Shown here: positions 47,523 to 58,956 of the stretch, piece by piece
Position numbering within the stretch: the first letter of the stretch is position 1
Layout of the letters: every line of letters starts with the position of its first letter
NCBI RefSeq assembly: GCF_000151315.2
Contig: NW_011887297.1
Span: forward strand, 248,001-312,000
Source of the DNA: Capsaspora owczarzaki ATCC 30864
Lineage: Eukaryota > Opisthokonta > Filasterea
Reading direction: 5' to 3'
Length of the DNA: 64,000 bases
Position numbers and translations under genes: made by a program
The notes under the pieces: model-generated
What the model saw: the letters and a program-made list of their open reading frames with translations, nothing else
Told to the model about the DNA's origin: nothing
The model's database searches: none

Positions 47523-49589
47523 CTACGAGCCACCAAAGCAGAAAAAGTCTTGAAACTTTTCCCAACTTCGCAACTCTTCCGGAAGTAATGAAAGTTCCTA
47601 CCAAGGCATGAAAGGAAATCCGCAACGAGTGATGAGTCGAAACGAGTGAGTTGTTTCACTTCACAAGTCAAGCACGCGCGGGCTCACCTGAACGTATTCG
47701 TTTAGTTCCTTTTGCCGTTCTAATAGCACCCGTGCAGTCATAAATACTTTCTTGCCAGGTAGATAGGGAATGACGCGTTTTTGGCCAGTGGTTCCCGCCT
47801 CGACTGGAAAATGGTCAAGAAGCGCGCATTGAAAGTCGAAAAATTCATCGTATGTGCGTTTGACAGAGTGTTGTCCGCCGAGAGAGGTCGCGACATCAAT
47901 CACGAATGCCTTGTGACGATGGGAAAAAGAAGAAGAAAAAACAACACCCAAAAAAAGTAATCAGTCAATCATCCTCCAACGAGCCCACAAAGCCATACCA
48001 TGCACACATACCTGTGCACCGTCTTCTTTTCGAACATTGTCCACAACTTTGGCAGACCATGTCAATGTTGGAATGTCTCCGGTGCCGTTTGACCCTAGGG
48101 ATGCATTGTCCTCGACTTCCGCAACTTTCCAAGAGCACAGAAAACAGCGGCAGCAAAAAAACGAAGGATGAGCATCAAACTGGACATGAAGCCACGCTCA
48201 ACTGCAGGTTTGGTGCTTCTCTTACCAGAGTAGGACACCGACGATCGCTCGGAGCGAGAATTATCGGCGTACTGCAGCGACCGCGCTTGTTGGGACGCGG
48301 ACGACGACGGTCGCAATCGGTTGGTGATGCCCTCGTACCAACTCCGGCGCGTGTTGGAGTTTTGCGGCGGGGCAGACACGATGCGCGTCTTTTTGCCGTT
48401 CGCGAAGACAGACCCAACGCCGCCGTACTCGTCGACCGTTCGCTCAGCCTCTGGGTCGTAGAACTTGCGCTCGATGTACTTGAGGCGCAAAAACTGGCGA
48501 AAGCGTGGCGTGTCTGCGGCGTCTGGCACCGGGTGCTCGGTCGGGTTCCAGTTTCCCATCCAGACTTTGTAAGCGGATCGATTTCCGCGCGTTCGCAGCA
48601 GTTCCACCTCCTGCACGAACCCCAACACCAACAACCCAAAGCAAAAAACCACAAACCAAATTCCAGAATGTCATACATGGTGAGCAACTGATGAAATTCT
48701 TGGGTCGTTCGAGTGCGGGTGTTGGTTGGGATTTGCAAGTCGCTTAAATAGTCAAGTCGCTCCAAAAAAAAAAAAAAAAAAAAAAAGCAAATAAAAATAC
48801 AATAAAAACGAAAAAAAAAAAGAAAAAAAAAAAAAAAGACAAAGGCCATTCCGATGCCTGCTGCAAAAAGCGACGCGCATGCAAAAGGAGTCACATTCTC
48901 AGGACATGCACCCCTGTTCATGTTCGAAATGCCCAGCCTCGCCAGTGACCGAGAAAGCGGGGGGGGGATGTGGCGAGGAAGCGAGTTTTGAAATCCCGCC
49001 AACCAAAAGCTTGGCTTTTCGAAATCGGAGGAACCGTCGGAGCGCCAACACAGCGCAAGCAAGCAGAGCAAAACGGAGAACATCGTGCAAGACGACACGT
49101 ACAGTGGCTGAGAAGGTGGCCGTGTTGACAGGCTTGGTTCGCTGGGACAGGTCACGCAGAACATCACTGAAATACACCAAAAAAGCGAACAAAAAGAAAA
49201 ACAAAAAAAACTTTAGTATTTCCATTGGCTTTTTAAGTATTGGAGAGACGCGATGAGGAAGCGCTCCCATCCACCGCCGTCGCTGACAAGTGAGATCAAA
49301 AGCACAGCGAACGAGCGAGATATGGCGGGGTCTCTCGCTGAAGCGGGGAGGTCGACGGCGCAGGTGGCTTCAACGAAACCATTTGCAACTAAAGACCTCT
49401 TTAACGTAATCGTCCCTCCAACAGCTCCAGCCGTTTTGCTCACCTGCATCGCTCGCAGACAAAGGTGCCGTTCATGACGTTGGCGTATTGCGGATAGAGA
49501 GCACCGCACTCGCAGCAATTGCGGTTCTTGGGATCCGCGAGCATGAGGCGGAGCTCCTTCAGGTGCCGCTCGTCCTCCGACAGGACCAT
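47523..49589 (-). CDS. ArfGAP (AGFG-type) fused to a PX domain
   Basis: Six exons in frame: 49589-49444, 49166-49103, 48610-48226, 48115-48012, 47909-47688, 47597-47523; 331 aa. N-terminal ArfGAP domain: zinc finger C25-x2-C28-x16-C45-x2-C48 (CECGALYPQYANVMNGTFVC), arginine-finger position R53 (CSDVLRDL), TATFSATEVELLRTRGN and VWMGNW, nearest to AGFG/HRB among ArfGAPs (LRRTRGN- and FVC-type motifs). After a Ser-rich linker comes a PX domain (~216-327): TWSAKVVDNV, the phosphoinositide-site KRTYDEFFDFQ, the loop RVIPYLPGKKVF and LPEELRSWEKFQDFF. It should switch off an Arf GTPase on phosphoinositide-marked (endosomal) membranes. The start is the first ATG before the finger; an acceptor-like site just upstream suggests a leader exon. 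Confidence 0.85.
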
Positions 49590-50676
49590 TTGAGTGAGTT
49601 TTGCACGACCGCCGCTGCTGAAGATGTGTGCTGGGACAAAAGAAGAAGAAGGATGTAGAGTGCGTTTCCATCCAGTCGAGCAACATTGCACCGGATTATG
49701 CAGAGACAAGTTGCGCAAAGTGAAACGAGCCGAAGAGGCTCAAAAAGATATCGGTAGGCGTTGCATCGTATTGGCTGAGACACAATGTTTTGAGACTTGC
49801 ACTCCAAACCAAAAAATCCATTGGGTGACTCGACCACCATCCATCCATGCGGTGTGAAGACAACCTTTCACAATGGGATGGTTGACCTTACAGCACAAAC
49901 AACGCTTGGCCACAATTCTCAGCCGCCTTCCTAACCCTTCCCTCCCCCCTCCACTTGCACCAAAAACGCACAAAGTGCACATTTGCATGACGCTCGCCCG
50001 TCAACGCGATTTGCGGTCAAAATCCCAACTCAGGGGCAGCCAAACCGCAGCCCAGCGTGACTTTTTCCCGGCATTTTTGCCATTTTGGACGACCGCCGAT
50101 TTTCGTGATTACATTTTGCTTTTTTGTGCCTCCCTTCGTCTTTGCTGCTCTCGCCTCATCCATCACAGCCATCCCAGAGGCAAGCCAGGCAGTACACCGT
50201 TGAGCTCACCTGCGTTTCGTCACGCAAGGCGTTTCGTTTCCCCCCTGCTTTGTTGCATACTGTTATCTTTCACTTTGCAATGCAAACTTTTGTGTTTTCT
50301 TCGTTTTTTTTTTTTTTTTTTTTTTTTTGATTTGGATTTGGATTTTCCACATCGTCGTCTTTTAGCTTTGAGGACAAGTCACCCTTTTCTTGCGCACATC
50401 GACGTTGATTATGTAGCAACACGCAAAAAGCAACAAGTCCAATCCACTTTGTTGCATCACTCACGCTAAGGACCAAAAGAGACAAACGCGCAGTTCTTGA
50501 GCGCATTTTGAACTGGGGGCTCTCTTTCTGCAGTCTCTCTTTCTCTCGGTTCATCCGCCGTTCCCCCGCGTCTTGTTGCTTACTCACCCAGTTTGCCAGC
50601 GTCGTTGCTCCTGAAACACGGGCGGGCCTGACAGCACCAGCAGCGCACGCAGCAACCAGCCACTTTGTGCAGGAAA
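49590..50676. promoter_or_regulatory. Divergent intergenic region, ArfGAP-PX / RasGEF
   Basis: 1.1 kb holding both promoters and probably a leader exon of the ArfGAP-PX gene. It includes a long T-run at about 50307-50330. No convincing coding sequence is seen on either strand. Confidence 0.5.
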
Positions 50677-53600
50677 ATGTCGTCGCTGTCTTCGCTGCAG
50701 CTTGGGCGGTTTCCATCCGTCTCGGTGACTGCGACATCAACGCCCGCCGCCGCGTCTGCCCCATCGCCTGTCGTCTCGTCATCGTCGTCATCGTCGTCGG
50801 CGGGTGGACCGGGACCTGCGCCAACCTCGTCGTTGCCGCCAGTGCCGCCAAAGTCTCGCACGCTCCCTCCACCGCCGCAAGCACCCAACTCGTCCAATCC
50901 CAAGCCGCTCCCCGACCTGCCCACGCTCACCAGCACCACCAGCACCACCACCACCACCACAGCACCGTTGCCATTGGCGTCCACAGCCGAGACGGCGACC
51001 GATGCTGCGCCGACCACCGCGACAGGCGCAGAGGGCGCTTCCGTTGGAGCAGCAGCAGCAGCAGCAGCAGCGGATCTCCCGCTCAAGAAGGTGTCTGCCG
51101 CGCTGCTCAAGCGAGGCGACATGGGCCTCAACTGGAAGGTCCGATGGTGCATGCTCATCGACGAGGAGATTATCTACTACAAGTGCGACAAGGTACGAAC
51201 ACCGAGGCCGCAACGCCCCGCAAGCCACTGACCTCATGAGACACAGGGAAAGTGGGAAAAAAAAAAAAAAAAAAAAAGGCTTAATTGCAGAACGGCACAA
51301 AAAAAAAAAAAAAAAAAAAAAAATCACAAGAAAAATCAAAAGAATCAGCCAAAACAAAAGGGATCACGAATCCGCGCGCGTCTCGCTCTTGAATGCAGAG
51401 CCACAGTCGCAGTACTGTGCCTCAAGTGGCCGAATGGAGTGCTTTCGAAGGTGCAGGAGCGACAGTGCGGTGGGAGGGGTTGGTGAGGAGGGGGGGGGGC
51501 GAAGAGAAGATCAAACCGGCCTTTTTTTTGTATTCACCCGTTCGCCAGCCCGTCAGCACCCACAAAACTCAACGGCAAAGAGCGACACCGATGTGCAGCT
51601 GTCTCACTGAAACTGCCACTTGCTGCACACAAACAAATTGCACGCCCTTTTTGCCGGGGGGCGACAGGAGGACCAAGCTATGGGACTACCGGACGGCATT
51701 GTCCCGCTGCGCAACTCGCAAATAGCCCTGCATGACACCCGAAAGCAAAAGAACATCTTCTCCATCACCACGGAGGACAAGGTCAACCACGTCTTCCGCG
51801 CTGAGACTGGCAAGGAATTTTCCATGTGGATTAGCGAGATTATGCAGACGATTGCCAAGGTAAGAAAAAGCATCAAACAAAAACAACAAAAACCAAAACG
51901 GTCGTGTTTGCTGTTTGAGTGTTGGAGTCGCCGTTTCTTGCTGGCCATTTGTCTCTCTCGCTGCGATGGGCTCAATTCTTGTCTCTCTTGCTCTTGCTCT
52001 GCGGCTGTGTTTCTTGACCATCGCAGTGCTCGGACAAATCCGCCCTCGGAGCGCGGCAGCCCAGCTCGATCGACTTGTCCGTGTTCGACGACGACGCACC
52101 GGTTGAAAACGGCGATGGCAGCCAACAAGGCCAGGTCGCTTGGAGCAGCTGGCTGGCAGATCGCGGCTATGCAGGGGATGGAGCCGCGCCGGCGCCCGCT
52201 TCCGCAGCGTCTGCTACCTCCCCGCCCGCTGCTGCTGCTTCTCCCGCTTCGACGGCCTCAGCACCGACTCCAGCAGCACCTGGCTCACCATCATCACCTT
52301 CATCGTCTTCGTCTTCGTCGTCCATGTCGTTTGCGTCAACGACAGCGTCCATCATGACTGCTCGTAAAGGCATGCTGAACTCGCTTAAAACTCTGCGACA
52401 GGGCGTTCTCAACATGTCCAACAAATCCGCCAGTGGTGGCAGCGTCGCGAACAGTGCGAGCAGCAGCAGCAGCACTGGCAACTCAAACAGCCTCAACACC
52501 AGCGTGGACGAGCTGCCGCAGACGCCAGCAGCGTCCTTGGGCAGCTCATCGCAGTTTACGAGTATGGTTGACTTGAGTGAGCTCATGAGTGACGGCAAGA
52601 GCGAATTAAAGGTATGTCTGTGATACTTTTGTGTTTGAGGGCCCGGGGGGGGGGCGGAGAGCGGGTGTCATGTCCTGCACAATTTGTTTTTTTGATCGCT
52701 TACTTTGTCTGTTTCGCTGCCCACCAACCTTCAGACACCACCGGTCAAGGTCAATCGTGTTGCAGTCAAGGAGCAGCTCAAGGGCTCTGAAAAACAAGCG
52801 ATTGAAGTCCTGACTGCTGTTGCATCGGCGGTGAATGCGCACGACGCAGAGGCGTTCTTGTCGGCCGCGTCTGGCGTGCTCGACTCTGTGAGCCAGCTGG
52901 TAAACCAGTCATCCACGCTCTGCAACGACGCGGACGCCGAGTTCCGCGGCAAGCTAAGCGAAATTCACGAGCGCATGCACAAGGCAGTGTCGAACATGGT
53001 TCGACATGCAGACACGATTCTAGATGACGACGATAGCGACAGTGTGGCGCTACTTGCGATGCGTGCTGCATCTACCGCCCTCGTGCATGCCTTCCTCGAG
53101 CTGCGACACATTGTCCACAGCCGCCCTGACGAAGTGGAAGAAGAACTGCCCGCCGAAGAGGTTGCCGAGCAGCCACCAAAGTCGCCTCGATCATCTGGCA
53201 ATTTGTCTTCCGAGTTTACCCTCCTTTCCGGCTTTTCGTCCGTGTCTCGTTCGCTTCCCACGTCCCAATCGTCCTCCAATCTTGTACCACCGACATCAGC
53301 ACCACCGACCTCTGCGCCGACTGCGACTGCGACTGCGACTGCGACTGCAGAACCTGCAAATCCCAACAGTGCACATGCTTCTCCGCCTGCTAGCTTGTCG
53401 TCGGCGACCGCACCCCCAGCCGCCGTGTCCTCGACAGGCGCCCCACAATCCCTCCTGCCGAAGCGAACGCGGCCCAGCCTCAACGCTCTGCCGCCTCCGC
53501 CTCGGTCTGGCAGCAGCGCCTCGCTGGGCATCATCACTCCCATGGCTTCGCGTCCTGCCAGCACGATGGTGCGTGGCGATGGCAACGAGCACCAACATGG

Positions 53601-56072
53601 GTCTGCGGATGCTCCAGCAACCCCAACCGCCAATGCTGTCGAAAAGCCGCTCCTGCCCGTCCCTTCGCCCCGATCCCGCACGACGTCTTCCACATCCAAC
53701 CATTCGCAAGGTTCGAGCGGCAGCAGCAACGGCAGCATGGAGGATTTGCGCAGCCCGACCTCTCCCACCTCCCAGCCCCATGGCGAGGGATCGCTCATCG
53801 CTCCACCCATGCGTCGAAAGCGCTCGGTGCAAATCCCGACCGTTAGCGAAGAGGCCAGCGAGGGACCTCCTCCACCGACTCCCCAGCCGACTCCTACTCC
53901 TCAGCCGCCGCCACGGCACTCGATTTTCCATGACGATGAGTCGCGTCGCCGTGCGCAGTCCGAGAGTGTTGCTCCAGTGGCTGCGCCCCGCAAAAAGGTA
54001 TCCATGACCACCACTGCAAGCGCGCCCTCATTGCTGAATACTCCTGCATCTGCCGTGCAGTCACGTCGCGAGAGCAATTCCAGGTAAGATGGCTTTTTTT
54101 TTCTTGTTCTCACCTGTTTGTGAACTGAAGCTTTTTGTTATGATGGATCACAATGACGGGCTGACTGAAAACGATTTGTTCTCGCTTATCAGCGTCAACA
54201 GCCACAACACAGACGAGGACGATCCGCAGAACGGCATCATCTTTACCGACGACGATGGTGTTCGAAGGGTGAAGGCCGGCTCTGTTGACGCGCTGATTTT
54301 GTACATGACGATTGCAACAGGTATAAACAGCACATGTCCAGTAGGAGCACACTTGGAAACGCCCCCGCATCTCACCTTTTGATGACTGTGTGTTGTTGTT
54401 GTTCTTCATCAGATCCGATGTACATGAAGACCTTCCTGATGACATACCGTTCGTTCATCACGCCGGAAGTTCTCCTCCAGAAGCTGATCGACCGGCATCG
54501 TGTGCCTGCCACAGCCTCCAACCGACAGGCCATGCAACTCCGGCTCGTCAGTGTCATCAAAAAGTTTATCGACGGCCATTGGGATGACTTTAGCGAGATG
54601 ATGATGCAGAGTGTGAGCGAGTTTTCCTATCGCCTGATTGAAGAGGGCTACTTGAACCACGCCAAGCAAATCCGGCTCGTTCTCACGCGGAAGGTGGGTG
54701 TGCTCATTGTCTGTTGTGTGCCTTTTTTGGCGTGTGTCGCGCACGAGTGTTTCTTGATGGCTCACTACTGCTCTGTTTTTTTTTGTCTCCATTGACAGAA
54801 ACAAGCGGCTCGGCTCAAGCTGAACAAGCAGCGCCCGAAGCCCCCTGCGCCACAAATGCCGCTCAACAACAAGCCTTGGTCGCTGTTTGATGTCTCGTCG
54901 GACGAGCTGGCTCGGCAAATCACAATGATGGACTGGCAAGTGTACGAGCTGATCCAGGTCAGCGAGTTGCTCGTGTGGACCAAGCAGCAATCGCCTGTCA
55001 ACTCTCCGAACGTGTTTTCGATGATTCAGCGGTTTAACAAGCTTGCCATGTGGTACGTTTGGCTGAGATGCAGCAGCGTCATTCCGTTTTGTGTCACTGA
55101 GGAACTCATTGTGTTGCAATTTCTTTCCCCCACGGTTTTTAGGGCTTGCACATTTGTGCTTTCTTTTGAAACGCTGGCCGATCGTGTCAAAGCCATGATG
55201 AAACTGCTTGATATGGGCAAGGTACAACCTACAAATCTCCCTGAGACAACACACACGCACACACACGCACCAGCTCGACTGTTGAAAAGTGCACTCACTC
55301 GCCTCGTCGTCCTCCATTGACAGAGTCTCAAAAATCTGCACAACTGCAACTCGTTGATGGCCATCCTTTCTGGCTTGAACAACGCCTCCATCAGTCGTCT
55401 CAAGTACACGCGTGCAGAGCTGCCAAAGCACGCCAAGGACAACAGCCAGATGCTCAACAACTTGATGGACTTTAGCAAGTCGTATGCCAACTACCGCGTC
55501 TTCCTCCACGGCGTCAACCCTCCCTGCATCCCCTATCTGTGAGTTTTTTGTGTGTGTTTTTCGGTGCAGTCTTGCTTTGTGCAAAGTGCGATTGTCTCAC
55601 CTTTGATTGATCTGTTGTCGTTGTTGTTGCAGTGGTGTCTATTTGTCTGACTTGACCTTTATCAATGACGGAAACCCCGATTTGATCGAGGGCCGTCTGA
55701 TTCACTTTACCAAGCGCCGCTTTGTGTACAATGTCTTGGCCGAGATCCAGCAGTACCAGCAGCAGTACGTGGATGCTTCCGCTGCTTGTTTCGTTGTCAC
55801 TTGGTCAATCTCACCTTCTCGTCTCGTCTCGTCTCGCCGCACGCAGAGAATACAACTTCCAGCTCGTTCCTGACATTATCAAGCTGTTCAACAACTTTGA
55901 GCACAAGGACGAGAAGGTGTGTATGAGTTTGGTGGATGTGTGGTTGTTTGGCGTTTTATTTGTTTGGCTCAATTTGTTCTGTCTTGCCTTTTGCCTTTGT
56001 TGATTGCAGGACTTGTACGAAATTTCTCTTCGGCTGGAGCCTCGCAACTATACGCGAGAGCAGATTGCTTGA
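50677..56072 (+). CDS. Ras guanine nucleotide exchange factor with PH domain
   Basis: Twelve exons, all phases consistent: 50677-51192, 51668-51859, 52027-52611, 52735-54083, 54193-54320, 54413-54693, 54799-55052, 55143-55221, 55324-55538, 55633-55764, 55847-55916, 56010-56072; 1287 aa. Pro/Ser/Thr-rich head with PPVPPKSRTLPPPP-type SH3 ligands; PH domain (residues ~148-236: LLKRGDMGLNWKVRWCML to MWISEIMQTIA); long disordered middle; RasGEF_N (~895-1000: VKAGSVDALILYMT, FLMTYRSFITPEVLLQKL); catalytic CDC25 domain (~1035-1285: ELARQITMMDWQVYELI, NSLMAILSGLNNASISRLK, PCIPYLGVYLSDLTFI, FTKRRFVYNVL). It should load Ras-family GTPases with GTP at the membrane. Exon 4 is very Ser/Pro-rich. Confidence 0.95.
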
Positions 56073-56402
56073 AGCAACTAGCCGCGCGCCTTATTCCTGT
56101 TTATCTGTTTGCCATGTTTTTTTTTTTTTGCATTTATCCTTGAATCCCGTATTGTTGATATCCCACCACCTCCCACTTCCGAGTCATTCTTATTCATCTA
56201 CTCGCCCCCCCCCTCTTCTTCTGCCATGGTTGTTTGTGTCTGGGTTGTTTGTCATGATATATCGTCGCCCCTCAGAAAATAGCATTTTACACTTTTTTGC
56301 TCTTTTGCTCGCCATCTCCACTTGATCCATGGTTGTTGTGTCATATCCTAATTCTATGCATTCTGTTCAGTCCTAATCTTTCTTTATTTCTTTCTTCACA
56401 AA
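56073..56402. other. Intergenic, RasGEF to MGAT4
   Basis: 330 bp between tandem plus-strand genes, T- and C-rich. It should hold the RasGEF 3' end and the MGAT4 promoter. No ORF is seen. Confidence 0.5.
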
Positions 56403-56525
56403 ATGTCTCGCAAGCGCGTTCTGCTCATGTACGCTGGCATTGCGGCCATTGCCCTTGTTCTCTTTGTCGCCATTGTGAACTGGACCTGCAGCGAGTCAGG
56501 TAAGCGCACAAACAGCAGTTCTCCT

Positions 56526-56602
<77 letters not shown>

Positions 56603-58534
56603 CTTGTGTGTGTGACTATCCCCTTGTTCCCTTCCGTTCCCTCTCCGTTTCCCCGTTCTATTGTTTGGCTCTCCAGTTCGTTCGATGAAAGCCAAAGTTC
56701 GCTTTTTTTTTTTTTTTTTTTTTTTTCCCTTTTCCTGCTGCTCAAACTCCACGTTCTCACTCACTTCACTCTGCTCACACTTGGGTGTTTTGCCCCCTTT
56801 TGGTTGCCGCTGCTTGGAAACGCCCCACCGCACCACAGACGCCGAGCTTGAGCTCCTGCAGCTGCAGCAACAGCAGGCTGCGACGTGGCGGCGACAGGAG
56901 GCAGACCACTTGAGCGCCCGCTCTGGCCCCTGCCAGTGCCCGCCCGTCGACGTGGCGCTGAATGGAGCACTCGAGTGTCCGCCAGTGCCGGCGCTGGGGC
57001 TTGCGCATGGGCTGCAGGGCGGCGCCGCGGCGGGATCCCTGCCTCAGATCGAAGGCATCCAGCTCGCTCCCGTCCGCCATCTCACGTCGCGCCTCGACAA
57101 CAAGGACGCAGACGTGGTGCTCTTCCATGCCGAGAAGCACCCTGCGCAACGGCGGACAGGAGGTAAAGTCAAACAAAACCCGTTGTGACTCGTCTTTTTT
57201 GCACTCACACTTACGCTCTTGAACTTGACTCGGTTGGAACTCAACTATTCCCAAAAACACAACCTTGCAGCAAAGCTCATCATGGGCATTCCCACCGTGC
57301 GCAGGCCAAAGGCCATCTACGTGACCGAGACGCTGGACGCCCTGCTCAGCCGCGCAACGCCAAACGAGCTCAACCAGATGGTTTTCGTGCTCTTCCTCGC
57401 CGACAAGGATCCTGCACTGCTCGAGGAGCTGTGGACCACCGTCCACACTGCGTACAGCCAGCACATTGCCAGCGGCTTGATTGAGTGCGTCGTGTCCAAG
57501 TCGGGCGCCTACCGGCCCTGGCCCAGCCCGATGCGCCGCACGTTCGGCGATCCGGAGGACCGCGTCATGTGGCGCTCCAAGGAAAACTACGACTACTCGC
57601 TGCTCATGGAGTACTGCAAGGGGCGGGCGGACTATTACATGCAGCTGGAGGACGACATTCTCGCCTCGCGCAACTATTTCAAGGGCATCGTCCAGACTGT
57701 CGAGCTTGCCAAGGACTTCCAGCCCCCGTGGTCAATGCTCGAGTTTACCCGTCTCGGCTCGTACGCCAAGCTCTTCCGCGACAGCGAGCTGCTTGAAATT
57801 GCCGCCTTCCTCCGGTATCTCTGGCTCGAGCAGCCGACCGACTGGATGATGTTCAACTTTGTTGCTGTCAAGATGCAAAACAACCGCATCTTTTCCCGCA
57901 ACGCGCTCTTCCAGCACATTGGCAAGCAGTCCTCGCTTGAAGGCAAGCGCCAAGATTTGGTGGATCACACATTTAACGAGGTATGTTAAAGCATGAGTTG
58001 CGTCGTTTTTGTTTTGTAGCTTGTTTTTTTCTTTTTGCAAGATTGCTCACCCTCTTATTGTTCGTTCTTGATTCCCACTAGAATGGTGATCCGGGCGGCA
58101 TCGACGGGCGTCCAGGAGACGAGGTCGTCTCGGATCGCAGCTCATTCAGGAAAAACCCGCCTGCCGAGGTCGTCACCAACATTATCTATCGCGGCCATTA
58201 CTCACCTCGTGCCTTTTACAACAACGAGCGGCCCATGCTGGCATGGCTCCGAAAAAGCCAATGGATTGAGGTTTGGTTTGATACTCCGCAGCGTCTGCGC
58301 AGGGTTTTGGTGCGCTCTGGCCATCCGACACGGCCCACGGACGTGCTCGTTGGCGGCCAGCTGTCTGCCCTTTACGAAGGCGAGTCAAACTATGTCACCA
58401 TTACGACAGGCGCCACCGAGATTGACGCCAAGAATTTCGACACAACCAAGGCTGTGCAAGTGTTGCGCCTGACCGTCACTGAGGATCATCATTACCAAAC
58501 ATGCTTTGAGCAGATTGAGGTTGTGCCAGTCTGA
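56403..58534 (+). CDS. MGAT4: N-acetylglucosaminyltransferase IV-like (MGAT4)
   Basis: Golgi enzyme family that adds a beta-1,4 GlcNAc branch to the alpha-1,3 mannose arm of N-glycans. Exons 56403-56499, 56839-57162, 57271-57980 and 58082-58534, 527 aa. Type II topology: a short basic head, then a signal-anchor (YAGIAAIALVLFVAIVNW). A stem with Gln-rich and Cys-containing parts follows. The catalytic domain contains KLIMGIPTVRRPKAIYVTET, MVFVLFLADKD, FGDPEDRVMWRSKENYDYS, the metal/donor motif YYMQLEDDIL, ARLEFTRLG-like SMLEFTRLGSYAKLF and FQHIGKQSSLEGK. The last exon encodes a C-terminal beta-sandwich/lectin-like region after NPPAEVVTNI. The match to the MGAT4 family is clear; the exact acceptor specificity is inferred. 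Confidence 0.92.
56529..56600. repeat. (TC)n microsatellite in MGAT4 intron 1
   Basis: About 36 uninterrupted TC dinucleotides in the first intron, shortly after the donor site. Confidence 0.95.
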
Positions 58535-58956
58535 AGCCGTTTCTTGGATGTTTTTTTTTGAGTATTTCAGTTTTTGTTTGGTTTTGGAGGTGTTTCGTTG
58601 CATTTTTGCTGCCTTCTTCCATCTCCTTCCCCTCTTGCTATTCTTCTCAATTGTTTTGTGATGATCTGCCACTTTTTTTCTTATTCTAAGCAGTCTGATC
58701 TGCAATACACACACGCATACCGCACTTTACGATTTTGTTCAACTTTCCGCCTTTTTCAGTGCTTTCCTCGTCCAACCAACCCCCCAGCATTCATGTGATT
58801 CCACTGTTCATCTGGTCCTCTTTGTTCACTCAGCTATTCTACCCTTCGCTTTCGCCCAGTTTCGACGTTTTGATCACATTTTTGCAAGTATTTCAGTCTC
58901 CATTCCTGATTTTTTTCCTTTGAGTTTGAGTATTTTTTTTTTTTTTTTTCACAACA
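58535..58956. other. Intergenic, MGAT4 to ANKRD54
   Basis: About 420 bp, T- and C-rich. A T-run of about 17 lies just upstream of the ANKRD54 start codon. No coding sequence is recognised. Confidence 0.5.
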
